Shown: piece after piece, positions 16,520 to 25,771 of the stretch
How positions within the stretch are numbered: position 1 is the first letter of the stretch
Layout: every line of letters starts with the position of its first letter
Source: Bradyrhizobium yuanmingense
Lineage (GTDB): Bacteria > Pseudomonadota > Alphaproteobacteria > Rhizobiales > Xanthobacteraceae
Assembly: GCF_029167105.1 (NCBI RefSeq)
Contig: NZ_JARFML010000041.1
Coordinates: forward strand, 1 to 64,000
Length of the DNA: 64,000 nucleotides
Reading direction: 5' to 3'
Made by a program: the position numbers and the translations under genes
The notes under the pieces: model-generated
The model's input: only the letters and a program-made list of their open reading frames with translations
Told to the model about the DNA's origin: nothing
Database searches by the model: none

Positions 16520-16767
16520 AGGGTGGCAAGATCTTCCGGCACGTTGCCGAACTTGCGCAGCAGCGTCGCGTCGCCGAATTCGCCCGTCATGGGATCGCCG
16601 CTGCGGCTGAACGCGATTGCGCCGATATGTCCGGCGCCGCGCGCCAGCATCTCTGCGCGTCGCAGCGCCGCCGTCGAGGACTGACACTCCTCTGCCGCGC
16701 CTGCGACGGGTGATCCGTCGTCATCGATCAAGAAGGGCATTGCAACGTAATAGGTCACATCCGACAT
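16516..16767 (-). CDS. Small protein of unknown function
   Basis: An 83-residue acidic, soluble protein with a TTGGAG ribosome site before the ATG at 16767. The sequence (MPFLIDDDGSPVAGAAEECQ, then a helix with AALRRAEMLAR, then IAFSRSGDP) looks like a compact alpha/beta protein of the sort conserved in Bradyrhizobium, without known function. Its stop overlaps the stop of the diguanylate cyclase by three bases on the opposite strand. It lies in a run of very small genes (16516-17856). Confidence 0.7.
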   Translation of the reverse strand: MSDVTYYVAMPFLIDDDGSPVAGAAEECQSSTAALRRAEMLARGAGHIGAIAFSRSGDPMTGEFGDATLLRKFGNVPEDLATL

Positions 16768-16789
16768 GGCGTTGCTCCAATGTTGAAGA

Positions 16790-17008
16790 TTATGCGGCGC
16801 TGCTCTTGCTCCGCATCTTGCTGCACGAGATCTCCGGAATGCAGCCGGCGGAAATCGCCGCCTGCAATTCCTCCAGCTCGGCTTCCAGATATTCGTTGGC
16901 CATGATCAGCGCTTTGATGGTGCTGCGCAGATTGCCGTCGCACATCGCGATCGCCTGATCGCAGGCCTGTTCGTAATGGCTGTTGTCGAAAAGGGCGGTT
17001 GCTGACAT
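16790..17008 (-). CDS. Small helical protein of unknown function
   Basis: A 72-residue protein, mostly helical, with a central segment STIKALIMANEYLEAELEEL that could form a short coiled coil. It carries four Cys residues (in QAIAMCDG, SAGCIPEISC and the N-terminal QACDQA). A GAGGAC ribosome site precedes the ATG at 17008. It lies 22 bases upstream of the small gene ending at 16516 on the same strand and may be co-transcribed with it. No function can be assigned. Confidence 0.65.
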   Translation of the reverse strand: MSATALFDNSHYEQACDQAIAMCDGNLRSTIKALIMANEYLEAELEELQAAISAGCIPEISCSKMRSKSSAA

Positions 17009-17137
17009 CTGCGTTGTCCTCGTGTCTCGTGCTCGGGCGTTCTCTGAGGTGTTGGGGCGCCTATGAATGTTCCTCTTTTGTTCTTATCGAGTCAAGCGGA
17101 TTCGGAAGCGGCGGACGCGCTCAAGACCGGCTCACGC

Positions 17138-17344
17138 TCAGGCGATGATGTCGGGGGTAATCTGGTCTTCAATGAACGCGATGCGGTCGCGCAACAACAG
17201 CTTGCGCTTCTTCAGGCGCTGTAACCGCAACAGGTCGGGGGCGGGCGATTGATGCAACGCATCGATCGCCGCATCAAGATCTCGGTGTTCCTGCTGCAAC
17301 CGGGTGAGCTCGGCTTCGAGCTCACGCTCATCTTCATTGGTCAT
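17138..17344 (-). CDS. YdcH/DUF465 family small coiled-coil protein
   Basis: A 68-residue protein begins at the ATG at 17344 (MTNEDERELEAELTRLQQEH) and ends with the family tail LKKRKLLLRDRIAFIEDQI. DUF465 proteins are short helical hairpins of unknown function, abundant in alphaproteobacteria. A longer frame to 17479 exists but its added residues do not resemble the family. It faces a second member of the same family at 17674, read divergently. Confidence 0.8.
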   Translation of the reverse strand: MTNEDERELEAELTRLQQEHRDLDAAIDALHQSPAPDLLRLQRLKKRKLLLRDRIAFIEDQITPDIIA

Positions 17345-17673
17345 GTCTGCGGTGGCCGAAAACCGATAGGCGTGAGATCCGGGCTGTGGATGCCCTGTGG
17401 AAATTATCGTCCTTGCGCCGCGTGATCGCAAGCGATCTGCGATCCCCCGTCGCCGATCTCCCGCAACATATTTCTGCAAGGAGCTGCGGCGGTGCGCCGG
17501 CGTATTGATATCATGGATTTTTCCGGCGTGGTTCCTTAGTCACGCTTCGTTACATATGAACTTTCAAAAATGACGCTGCGACGACGGATACCCATCGACA
17601 GGACGAATCGGTGATGTAGACTTGGTCGTCCGGATCGAATCCTAAAGGTTCAACCCTACCGAGGAGGTTTCGA
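17345..17673. other. Divergent intergenic region between two DUF465 genes
   Basis: About 330 bases contain the promoters of both genes. I see no open frame with family support and no long inverted repeat. The right end has a very strong ribosome site (GAGGAGG) for the gene at 17674. Confidence 0.4.
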
Positions 17674-17856
17674 ATGACAATTCAGGCACATCTCGTTGAA
17701 TTGGAACGGAAGCACAAACTTCTCGAAAACGAATTGCACGAAGCTCTCGTGCACCTTTCAACAGACGACCTGCAAATTGTTGAGTTGAAGCGCCGGAAGT
17801 TGATGGTCAAGGACCAGATCGAGCGTCTGAAGCAATCTGGCGACACGCTCCACTAG
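17674..17856 (+). CDS. YdcH/DUF465 family small coiled-coil protein
   Basis: A 60-residue protein with the full family pattern: an N-terminal helix (LVELERKHKLLENELHEAL) and a second helix with IVELKRRKLMVKDQIERLK. A near-consensus GAGGAGG ribosome site precedes the ATG, so expression may be high. Its role is unknown. Unlike the divergent copy at 17138, its C-terminus is short and lacks the acidic tail. Confidence 0.85.
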   Translation: MTIQAHLVELERKHKLLENELHEALVHLSTDDLQIVELKRRKLMVKDQIERLKQSGDTLH

Positions 17857-18002
17857 TAACCCCCGTGACAGTGTAGAGTTGATCACGTCCTTCACGCAGG
17901 GATGAGAGCATCCGTGCTCATCCCTGCTGCAAGGTGTGCACCGTGCAACACAGTTGTGCGGCGCTCACTCTTGCTTTGACCCGTGGTTCTCGACGCGCCC
18001 AC

Positions 18003-19127
18003 TTATCCGCTTCTCGAAACGCTCTCGATCTCTGCGAGCTCGGCGACGTGATCGGCGATCGCGAGCGAGGACGTCAGTCCCGGCGATTCGATGCCGAACA
18101 GATTGATCAGGCCTGCAACGCCGTGATCGCGCGGGCCCTGCATCAAGAAATCCTGGGTGGCCACGGCCGGCGGCACGATCTTCGGGCGGATGCCCGAATA
18201 GCTCGGCATCAGCGCGCCGTCAGGCAGCGTCGGCCAGTATTTGCGGATCGCGGGATAGAAGCGCTCGGCGCGTGACGGATCGACCTCGTAGTCGATCGTC
18301 TCGATCCATTCGACGTCAGGCCCGAAGCGCGCCTGTCCTGCCATGTCCAGCGTCAGGTGCACGCCCAGGCCGCCGGGCTCGGGCACCGGATAGATCAGGC
18401 GCGAGAACGGCGCCTTGGCGTTGCAGCTGAAGTAGTTTCCCTTGGCGAGATAGGCCGGCGGAATCCGGTCCAGCGGCATGCCGTCGATGCTGCGCGCCAC
18501 ATGCGTTGCCGACAGCCCCGCGGCGTTGACGAGGAGGCTGCATTGCAGCGTCATCGGTGCCTCGCCGCCGGCATCGATCTCGATGAGGCCGGCCGCCGCC
18601 TTGGCACGGATCAGCGGGGTGTGAAACGCGAAAGCTGCGCCGGCGTCCTCGGCTTCGCCGCGCAGCGAGAGCATGTAGGCGTGGCTGTCGATGATGCCCG
18701 TCGACGGTGACAGCAGCGCGGCGTCGCAGGCGAGCGCCGGCTCCAGCGCGCGTGCGGCCTCGCCCGAGAGCAGCTGCATGTCGAGCACGCCGTTGGCCTC
18801 GGCATGCGCCTTGATCGATTGCAGCTTCTCGGTCTCCTTCGGGCTGGTCGCGACGATCAGCTTGCCGCAATTTTTGTGCGGGATGCCGCGCTCGGCGCAG
18901 TAGCGGTACAGCGCGTGCTTGCCTGCCACGCACATGCGCGCCATCCAGCTCCCGGCCCGGTAGTAGATGCCGGCATGGATCACCTCGCTGTTGCGCGACG
19001 AGGTGACGGTGCCGATCGCCTCGGCTTCCTCGAGCACGATCACCTCGCGCCCGGCCTGGGCGAGCTTCCGGGCCACCGCGAGCCCGACCACCCCAGCTCC
19101 GATAACGACGCAATCGACCCTATCCAT
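18003..19127 (-). CDS. FAD-dependent oxidoreductase, L-2-hydroxyglutarate oxidase-like
   Basis: This 374-residue member of the DAO/LhgO family starts MDRVDCVVIGAGVVGLAVAR, an FAD-binding GxGxxG fold with the acidic E at the end of strand 2 (VIVLEEAEAIG). The LhgO-like features are SSRNSEVIHAGIYY near the N-terminus and GLINLFGIESPGLTSSLAIA near the C-terminus. Such enzymes oxidise L-2-hydroxyglutarate or related 2-hydroxyacids and pass electrons to quinone or oxygen. The ATG at 19127 is preferred since the conserved fold starts there; an upstream start adds 13 unlike residues. The substrate is not proven. Confidence 0.85.
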   Translation of the reverse strand: MDRVDCVVIGAGVVGLAVARKLAQAGREVIVLEEAEAIGTVTSSRNSEVIHAGIYYRAGSWMARMCVAGKHALYRYCAERGIPHKNCGKLIVATSPKETEKLQSIKAHAEANGVLDMQLLSGEAARALEPALACDAALLSPSTGIIDSHAYMLSLRGEAEDAGAAFAFHTPLIRAKAAAGLIEIDAGGEAPMTLQCSLLVNAAGLSATHVARSIDGMPLDRIPPAYLAKGNYFSCNAKAPFSRLIYPVPEPGGLGVHLTLDMAGQARFGPDVEWIETIDYEVDPSRAERFYPAIRKYWPTLPDGALMPSYSGIRPKIVPPAVATQDFLMQGPRDHGVAGLINLFGIESPGLTSSLAIADHVAELAEIESVSRSG

Positions 19128-19329
19128 GGTTGTGCAGGATTCCAGTTGGAAGCACGGGTGGCGCATGGTCCGGATGCGGCGACGCAGGCGGGGCTTCCGT
19201 TAAGAAGTCGTTTATCATGTCAGGGCAATTGCCGTATTTCACGTCACATTATTCTGTTGTGCCCACAGGCGTTTACCCGATCCAAACCCGCTAGGCCAGA
19301 CAATCCGACGTTGAAATCGCGGGTGGCTG

Positions 19330-22014
19330 ATGGCTGAGAAGAACTGGCACGTGGGCAGCACGCTTTCGATTGCTGTGCGGGCCCTCCTATGCCTGGCCGG
19401 TGCGGGCGCGCCTGCGCGCGCCTTTGCGGCATCGGACAGCCTTGCCGTTCCGGGCGATCTCACCACGCTTGATCCCGGCGTGATCTGGGAAGCCCTGATC
19501 GCGGGCATCGTGGTCTGCTCGTTCCTCGCCGCGATCGGGCTGTGGATCCATTCCTCGCTGCGCCGCTCCAGGCGTTTGCAGCTGCGGCGCAACGCCTTCA
19601 TCTCCTCCGCCATGAACAACCTCAACCAGGGCGTGGTGATGACGGATGCGCAGCGCCGCGTCATCTTCTGCAACGACCGCTATCTCGAGATCTATGGCCT
19701 GGCGCGATCCGACCTCCGGCCCAACATGACCGGCTACGACATTCTGAGGCTGCGCCGCGAGCGCGGAGTGCTCGGCGTCACCGATGACGAATTTTACGCG
19801 AAGGCATCGAGCGCCAATGGCCTGACCACGGAACTGCCGGACGGACGGGCCATCCTGGTGAAGTATTTCGTGTTGCCGAACGGCGGCTCGGTGGCGACCC
19901 ACCTCGACGTCACCGAGCAGCGCAACCTGTCGCGGCAGCTCGCCTCCACCAAGCAATTCCTGGAATCGGTGCTCGATCATGTGCCGGCCTGCGTGGCGGC
20001 CAAGAACATCGAGGACGGCTGCTACATCTTCGCCAACAGCGCCTATGAGAAGTTCTGGGGATTGTCGCGGGACTTCGCCGTCGGCAGGAATGCACGGGAG
20101 CTGTTTGCGTCGGCCTCGGCGGCCAGCATCGAGGCCGCTGACCAGGCGGCGCTCAATTCACCGGATGGCCAGCACCGCAATGAGTTCGAGGTGGATCGTG
20201 CCGGTGCGCGGCGCATGGTCGCCTCGATCCGGATCGTGGTCCGCAACGAGAGCAACAAGCCCGAATTTCTGCTCATCCTGTTCGAGGACATCACCGACCG
20301 CCGCTCGCTGTCGCAGGAGCTGGAGAGCACCAAGAAGTTCCTCGAGCTCGTGGTCGACAACATCCCGGTTGCGCTGATCGTGGAGCAGGTCAAGGACGGC
20401 CGCTATCTGCTCGCCAACCGCAGCGCGGAGACGATCCTCAACCGCAGGCGCGAGGAAGCCACCGGCCTGACCGCGTCCGACATCTTCAACGCCAAGGAAG
20501 CCAAGCTGATCGTCGCGCGCGACGAGGCCGCGATCAAGAAGCGCGGGATGATCACCGAGGAGCATCCGATCTCCACCAAGGGCGGCCTGCGGCTGTTCCT
20601 GACTCGCCGCGCCACCGTGGTCAATGATGCCGGCGAGCCGCAATATCTGATCAAGACCCACGAGGACGTCACCGACCGCCGGCAGACCGAGTCGCGCATG
20701 GCGCACATGGCCTATCACGACGGCCTCACCGATCTGCCGAATCGCGCCGCCTTCCTGCAGGCTCTGACCCAGATGATCGAGGCTTGCGAGGGCACCGGCG
20801 AGGAGTTCGCCGTGCTCTGCGTCGACCTCGACGGCCTTAAGGAGGTCAACGACGTCTTCGGCCATGCGCTCGGCGACAAGCTCCTGATCGAGGTCGCCCA
20901 TCGGCTCCAGGATTCCGCACGCGGCGGCGTGGTGGCGCGCCTGTCCGGGGACGAGTTCGGCCTGATCATCGACGGCAAGCAGCCCCAGGGCGGCCTCGCG
21001 CTGGCGCAGCAGATCGGCGAAGCCGTCGCGAAGGATTTTCAGATCGACGGCCGGCCGGTCCGCGCCGGCATCACTACGGGCATGTCGGTCTTCCCCCACA
21101 ATGGCACCGATGGCGCCTCGCTGCTCGCCAATGCCGGCGCGGCGCTGTTCCGCGCCAAGCAGAAGTCGCGCGGCACGATCAGCCTCTACCAGCCCGAGAT
21201 GGACCAGCAGATCCGCGACCGCCGCGTGCTGCACCAGGACCTGTCCATGGCGGTCAAGAACGGCGAGCTCTCGCTCGCCTTCCAGCCGCAGGGGGCCGCG
21301 GGCCACAGCGTCGCCGAGAGCGAGATCATCGGCTTCGAGGCGCTGGCGCGCTGGCAGCATCCCGTGCGCGGCCAGGTTTCGCCGGCCGAATTCATTCCCA
21401 TCGCCGAGGAGAGCGGCCTCATCGTCGAGATGGGCGAGTGGATCCTGCGCGAGGCCTGCCGCGAGGCGGCGTCCTGGCCGAAGCCGCTGCAGGTCGCGGT
21501 CAATCTGTCGCCGGCGCAGTTCATGCACGGCGACGTGGTCGGCCTCGTCCATTCGATCCTGATCGAGACGGGCCTTGCACCCGGCCGGCTCGAGCTCGAG
21601 ATCACCGAGGGGGTTCTGATCGAGGATTTCGATCGCGGCCTTGCGCTGCTGCGCCGCCTGAAGGCGCTCGGCGTGCGCATCTCCATGGACGATTTCGGCA
21701 GCGGCTATTCCTCGCTGAGCTATCTCCAGGCGTTCCCGTTCGACAAGATCAAGATCGACCGCGCCTTCATCATCAATCTCGGCCGCAATCCGCAATCGGC
21801 GGCGATCGTGCGCGCCGTCATCGACCTCGGCCACGGCCTCGAAATGTCGATCATCGCCGAGGGCGTCGAGACGCTCGACCAGCTCGCCTTCCTCGCCAAA
21901 GAAGGCTGTGACGGGGTGCAGGGCTATCTGCTCGGCAAGCCTTTGCCGATCGGCAAATATGCCGGGCTCGTCGGCCGCGTCGAAGCCATGGAGCTTGCGC
22001 TGAAGACCGGTTAG
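19330..22014 (+). CDS. PAS-GGDEF-EAL cyclic di-GMP signalling protein
   Basis: This 894-residue membrane protein has a signal-like helix and a second helix at about 57-77. Three PAS-like modules follow (about 88-200, 205-325, 330-455), each closed by a T(E/D)xR linker. A GGDEF domain carries SGDEF at 539-543 instead of GGDEF. An EAL domain starts FEALARW (E670-L672) and retains DDFGSGYSSL and AEGVET motifs for metal binding and catalysis. The EAL half looks active as a c-di-GMP phosphodiesterase. The SGDEF half may bind GTP or be a weak cyclase. It is a single gene followed by a palindromic repeat. Confidence 0.92.
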   Translation: MAEKNWHVGSTLSIAVRALLCLAGAGAPARAFAASDSLAVPGDLTTLDPGVIWEALIAGIVVCSFLAAIGLWIHSSLRRSRRLQLRRNAFISSAMNNLNQGVVMTDAQRRVIFCNDRYLEIYGLARSDLRPNMTGYDILRLRRERGVLGVTDDEFYAKASSANGLTTELPDGRAILVKYFVLPNGGSVATHLDVTEQRNLSRQLASTKQFLESVLDHVPACVAAKNIEDGCYIFANSAYEKFWGLSRDFAVGRNARELFASASAASIEAADQAALNSPDGQHRNEFEVDRAGARRMVASIRIVVRNESNKPEFLLILFEDITDRRSLSQELESTKKFLELVVDNIPVALIVEQVKDGRYLLANRSAETILNRRREEATGLTASDIFNAKEAKLIVARDEAAIKKRGMITEEHPISTKGGLRLFLTRRATVVNDAGEPQYLIKTHEDVTDRRQTESRMAHMAYHDGLTDLPNRAAFLQALTQMIEACEGTGEEFAVLCVDLDGLKEVNDVFGHALGDKLLIEVAHRLQDSARGGVVARLSGDEFGLIIDGKQPQGGLALAQQIGEAVAKDFQIDGRPVRAGITTGMSVFPHNGTDGASLLANAGAALFRAKQKSRGTISLYQPEMDQQIRDRRVLHQDLSMAVKNGELSLAFQPQGAAGHSVAESEIIGFEALARWQHPVRGQVSPAEFIPIAEESGLIVEMGEWILREACREAASWPKPLQVAVNLSPAQFMHGDVVGLVHSILIETGLAPGRLELEITEGVLIEDFDRGLALLRRLKALGVRISMDDFGSGYSSLSYLQAFPFDKIKIDRAFIINLGRNPQSAAIVRAVIDLGHGLEMSIIAEGVETLDQLAFLAKEGCDGVQGYLLGKPLPIGKYAGLVGRVEAMELALKTG

Positions 22015-22118
22015 AGCCGTTTTCCAGCGAAGTGGACACCGGCTCGCGTCAAGAAAACGCGTCAGAATATGAATCTAGAGCCACCGTTCCGATTTCATCG
22101 GAACGGAAATGGCTCTAG
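22013..22118. repeat. Dispersed two-part palindromic intergenic repeat, copy 2
   Basis: The right part (22075-22118) is a near-perfect hairpin: CTAGAGCCA/TGGCTCTAG outer arms and CCGTTCCGAT/ATCGGAACGG inner arms, with a three-base A bulge and three-base loop. The left part (22013-22066) holds an imperfect GTTTTC/GAAAAC pairing around a GTGGACACCGG core. The layout matches the element at 8271-8370. It separates the PAS-GGDEF-EAL gene from the dehydrogenase gene and could work as a terminator. Confidence 0.75.
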
Positions 22119-22152
22119 TGATGGGAGTGCTTCGCTCCCATTCGACGGCTTT

Positions 22153-23631
22153 ATGGCGGATTACGACCTCGCGATCATCGGCGGCGGCCTGAACGGCGTC
22201 AGCCTCGCCCGCGATGCGGCGGGCCGCGGCCTGCGGGTGATCCTGTTCGAGCAGGGCGATCTCGGCGGCGCGGCGTCGTCGGCCACACCGCGGCTGATCC
22301 ACGGCGATCTCTCGGTGCTGGAGCGCCGCGGTTTTTGGCGGGTGCGCCGGGCACTGGCCGAGCGCCGGACCTGGCTCGCCATCGCGCCGCATCTGGTGCG
22401 GCCGATGCGTTTCGTGATTCCCGCGCATGTGGACGAGCGTCCGCCGTGGCTGCTGCGGGCCGGCCTGTTTCTTTATGACGTCCTCTCCGGCCGGAGCGGC
22501 CTGCCCGGATCGACGACCCTCGACATCACCCATCACCCGGTCGGCAACGCGCTGAAGCGCCCGTTCGGCACGGCGTTCGAATATTCGGACTGTATCGTCG
22601 ACGATTCCCGCCTTGTCGTGCTCACGGCGCTGGACGCCGCCGAGCGTGGTGCGACGATCCGGACCGGGGCGCGCTGCGTGCGTGCCGACCGAACCGACAT
22701 CTGGCGGCTCGCCGTGGTCGATCGCGGCCACCGCCGCTCCGTTACAGCAAGGGCGCTGGCCAATACCAGTGGCGCCTGGACATCGATCGTCGCGGAGACG
22801 GTCCTGCGCCAGCCGCAGCCTGCCGCGACGGCCATGCAGATGAGCCAGATCGTCGTGCCCAGGCTGTTCGACTCGGACAACGTCTACGTGTTCCAGAACA
22901 GCGACGGCCGGCTGATCTTCGCGAGCCCGTTCGAACGCGCGTTCACGCTGATCGGCACGGTCACGCACGATTTCACCGGAGATCCCGCGATCGTGGCGAT
23001 GGCCGGATCCGACGTCAGCTATCTCTGCGAAGCGGCCAGCCGCTATTTCCGCGAGCGCATCGCCCCGGTCGACGTGGTCCGGACGGTCTCTGGCGTCAAT
23101 TTGAGGCCGGCGGCGGCGCGAGGAGGTGACGGCACGACCCTGTTCCACGCGCGTCGGCGCAAGGCGCCGCTGATCACGATGTTCGGCGGCGACGTCACCA
23201 CCGCGCGCCGGCGCGCCGAGCGTGCGGTGACGAAGCTGACGCCGTTCTACCCGATGTCGCCGCCCTGGACCGCGGGCGCTGTGCTGCCCGGTGGAGATTT
23301 CGCCTGGGATCGTTTCGACACCGAGGTCGACCTCGCACGCGAGCGCTGGCGTTTTCTGTCCGAGCCGGAAGCCCAGCGCCTGGTCGCGGCTTATGGCTCG
23401 CGATTGACGGCCGTGCTCGGTGAAGCAACGACACGCGAAGAGCTCGGCCCTGCCTTCGGCCCCGAGTTGACCGGCGCCGAGGTGCGCTATCTCATGGCCC
23501 ACGAATGGGCGCGGTTTCCGGATGACGTTCTGTGGCGCCGTTCCAAGCTGGGCCTGACCATGCCCGGGGCGGACTGTGAGGCGCTAGCGGCGTTCATGGC
23601 GGGTGTGAACGATTCACCCCGAGCCGGTTGA
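22153..23631 (+). CDS. glpD: Glycerol-3-phosphate dehydrogenase-like FAD enzyme
   Basis: This 492-residue protein has an FAD-binding N-terminus (YDLAIIGGGLNGVSLARDAA) and the GlpD blocks SSATPRLIHGDLSVLE, PHLVRPMRFVIP and WTAGAVLPGGDF, plus a C-terminal helical domain (VRYLMAHEWARFPDDVLWRRSKLG). It should oxidise sn-glycerol-3-phosphate to dihydroxyacetone phosphate at the membrane, feeding the quinone pool. A frame open to 22069 would be encoded by the palindromic repeat, so the ATG at 22153 is preferred. An ABC transporter operon follows 52 bases downstream; it looks polyamine-type rather than glycerol-type. Confidence 0.88.
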   Translation: MADYDLAIIGGGLNGVSLARDAAGRGLRVILFEQGDLGGAASSATPRLIHGDLSVLERRGFWRVRRALAERRTWLAIAPHLVRPMRFVIPAHVDERPPWLLRAGLFLYDVLSGRSGLPGSTTLDITHHPVGNALKRPFGTAFEYSDCIVDDSRLVVLTALDAAERGATIRTGARCVRADRTDIWRLAVVDRGHRRSVTARALANTSGAWTSIVAETVLRQPQPAATAMQMSQIVVPRLFDSDNVYVFQNSDGRLIFASPFERAFTLIGTVTHDFTGDPAIVAMAGSDVSYLCEAASRYFRERIAPVDVVRTVSGVNLRPAAARGGDGTTLFHARRRKAPLITMFGGDVTTARRRAERAVTKLTPFYPMSPPWTAGAVLPGGDFAWDRFDTEVDLARERWRFLSEPEAQRLVAAYGSRLTAVLGEATTREELGPAFGPELTGAEVRYLMAHEWARFPDDVLWRRSKLGLTMPGADCEALAAFMAGVNDSPRAG

Positions 23632-23683
23632 GCTAAACACGATCCGCCGCTAGCGTGCGGCGGAATCGGGGTTGGCAGGGACC

Positions 23684-24856
23684 ATGGCGGAAGAATTGCC
23701 CGGAGCGAAGGTTGCGGCCGAACCGGCTGGCGGAGATGCATCTCCGGCGGCCGGCCAGCCGCTGCTGCGCATCGAGGGCGTCGCCAAGACCTTCGGCACG
23801 TTCCGCGCCGTCGACGGCGTGTCGCTCGATATCAAGGCCGGCGAGTTCTTCGCGCTGCTCGGCCCGAGCGGCTGCGGCAAGACCACGCTCTTGCGCATGC
23901 TCGCGGGCTTCGAGGCGCCGGACGAGGGGCGCATCCTGCTCGGCGGCAAGGACATCGCGCAGGCGCTGCCGCATGAGCGCCCGATCAACATGATGTTCCA
24001 GAACTACGCGCTGTTCCCGCATCTGTCGGTGCGCGACAACATCGCCTTCGGCCTGAAGCGCGCTCGAATGCCGCGTGCCGACATCGCCACGCGCGTGGCG
24101 GAGATGGTGGCGCTGGTCAAGCTCGAGGGATTGGAGAAGCGCAAGCCGGACCAGTTGTCCGGCGGTCAGCGCCAGCGCGTGGCGCTCGCCCGCGCATTGG
24201 CGCGCCGCCCGCAGCTCCTGCTGCTCGACGAGCCGCTCGCAGCCCTCGACAAGAAGCTTCGCGAAAACACGCAAGCCGAGCTGATGGAGCTGCAGCGGCG
24301 GCTCGGCATGACCTTCATCATCGTCACCCACGACCAGGAGGAGGCGATGACGATGGCTGATAGAATCGGCGTGATGAAATCAGGCAAGCTCGCCCAGGTC
24401 GCGAGCCCCCGCGAGCTCTACGAGGCGCCGCGCTCGCGCTGGATCGCCGAGTTCGTCGGCGACATCAACCTGTTCGACGGCGAGTCAAAATTGCGCGACG
24501 GCCATCGTCTGGTGATCGGCACGCCTGATGCGGGGGCGCTGGTGGTGGCCGAGCCGCGCGAGGCGGTCGGCACCGGAAAACTGGCGGTCGCGATCCGCCC
24601 CGAGAAGGTCAAGCTGTCGCGCCGTGGCCCGGTCAACGAGGCCGGTCGCGAGACGGCGATCAACACCCTCGACGGCGTGATTGCCGACATCTGCTATCTC
24701 GGCGGCACCACCACCTACAAGGTGAAGCTCGACACCGGTGGGATGCTGCAGGCGTCGGTCGCCAACAGCGCGCGGCTCGACGTCGATGCCTACAGCCTGA
24801 ACCAGCATGTCGTCGCCTGGTTCACGCCTGACGATTGCGTGGTGCTGCAATCATGA
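23684..24856 (+). CDS. potG: Polyamine-type ABC transporter, ATP-binding protein
   Basis: This 390-residue ATPase has Walker A GPSGCGKT at 60-67, signature LSGGQRQR from 158, Walker B LLLLDEPLAALD and the switch His in IIVTHDQEEAMTMADR. The C-terminal TOBE domain (about 285-390) is typical of PotA/PotG, as is the EFVGDINLFDG link. It powers uptake through the two permeases downstream. Its stop overlaps the first permease start by four bases (ATGA). The N-terminal 28 residues are a non-conserved Ala/Gly tail. No periplasmic binding protein gene is in the cluster. Confidence 0.92.
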   Translation: MAEELPGAKVAAEPAGGDASPAAGQPLLRIEGVAKTFGTFRAVDGVSLDIKAGEFFALLGPSGCGKTTLLRMLAGFEAPDEGRILLGGKDIAQALPHERPINMMFQNYALFPHLSVRDNIAFGLKRARMPRADIATRVAEMVALVKLEGLEKRKPDQLSGGQRQRVALARALARRPQLLLLDEPLAALDKKLRENTQAELMELQRRLGMTFIIVTHDQEEAMTMADRIGVMKSGKLAQVASPRELYEAPRSRWIAEFVGDINLFDGESKLRDGHRLVIGTPDAGALVVAEPREAVGTGKLAVAIRPEKVKLSRRGPVNEAGRETAINTLDGVIADICYLGGTTTYKVKLDTGGMLQASVANSARLDVDAYSLNQHVVAWFTPDDCVVLQS

Positions 24857-25767
24857 GCTCGCGACGTATCTTCGCAAGGCCGGCGCGCTTCGCCGCCATC
24901 GCGCCCTATGTCTGGATGGTGCTGTTCTTCCTGGTGCCGTTCGCTTTCGTGCTCAAGATCAGCCTGTCGCAGACTGCGATCGCGCAGCCGCCTTACGAGC
25001 CGGTGTTCGACCTGACGGCGGGATGGGACGCGCTGAAGGCGGCGTTCGCTGCGCTCTCGGTCGACAATTTCAAGCTGCTCGTCTCCGACGACATCTATGT
25101 CTTCGCCTATGTCCGCAGCCTCACCGTCGCCCTCACGGCCACCTCGCTGCTGCTCCTGATCGGCTATCCCATCGCCTACGGCATGGCGCGGCTGCCGCAG
25201 CGCTGGCAGGCGGTGGCGATGGTGCTGGTGATCGTGCCGTTCTGGACCTCGTTCCTGATCCGCATCTACGCCTGGATCAACATCCTCCAGCACGACGGCC
25301 TGCTGAACCAGGTCCTGCTGGCGCTGCATCTGGTCAGCCAGCCCGTGGTGTGGCTCTCCACCGACACCGCGATGTATATCGGCATCGTCTATTCCTATCT
25401 GCCGTTCATGATCCTGCCGCTCTATGCCACCCTCGCCAAAATGGAGCCGGCGCTGGAGGAAGCGGCCGCCGATCTCGGCGCGCCGCCCTGGCAGGTGTTC
25501 TGGCTCGTCACCTTCCCGCTGTCGCTGCCCGGTGTCGGCGCCGGCGTGCTCTTGTGCTTCATCCCGATCGTCGGCGAGTTCGTCATTCCCGACCTTCTGG
25601 CCGGCTCCAACGCGCTGATGATCGGCCAGACCCTGTGGCTCGAATTCTTCACCAACAAGGACTGGCCGGTTGCCTCCGCTGCGGCGATCGTGCTGCTGGT
25701 CGTGCTACTAGTGCCGCTCCTGCTGTACGAGCGGCTGCAGAAGCGGCAGCTCGAACGGGGAAGGTAG
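24853..25767 (+). CDS. potH: Polyamine-type ABC transporter permease 1
   Basis: This 304-residue inner-membrane permease has six helices. The conserved EAA loop reads EEAAADLGAPPWQVFWLVTF, and FIPIVGEFVIPDLLAGSNAL is diagnostic of the PotB/PotH family. The ATG at 24853 overlaps the ATPase stop; an earlier in-frame start at 24835 would lie inside the ATPase gene. It forms the translocation pore with the next gene product, with putrescine or spermidine the likely substrate. Confidence 0.92.
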   Translation: MSSRRIFARPARFAAIAPYVWMVLFFLVPFAFVLKISLSQTAIAQPPYEPVFDLTAGWDALKAAFAALSVDNFKLLVSDDIYVFAYVRSLTVALTATSLLLLIGYPIAYGMARLPQRWQAVAMVLVIVPFWTSFLIRIYAWINILQHDGLLNQVLLALHLVSQPVVWLSTDTAMYIGIVYSYLPFMILPLYATLAKMEPALEEAAADLGAPPWQVFWLVTFPLSLPGVGAGVLLCFIPIVGEFVIPDLLAGSNALMIGQTLWLEFFTNKDWPVASAAAIVLLVVLLVPLLLYERLQKRQLERGR

Positions 25768-25771
25768 CGCG

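Noticed and set aside
20158..21834. Long minus-strand open frame under the GGDEF-EAL gene
   Set aside because: Composition is typical of an antisense shadow, and the plus-strand protein has intact conserved motifs over the whole span.
22069..22152. N-terminal extension of the glycerol-3-phosphate dehydrogenase
   Set aside because: The extra codons are made by a dispersed palindromic repeat; the family start is the ATG at 22153.
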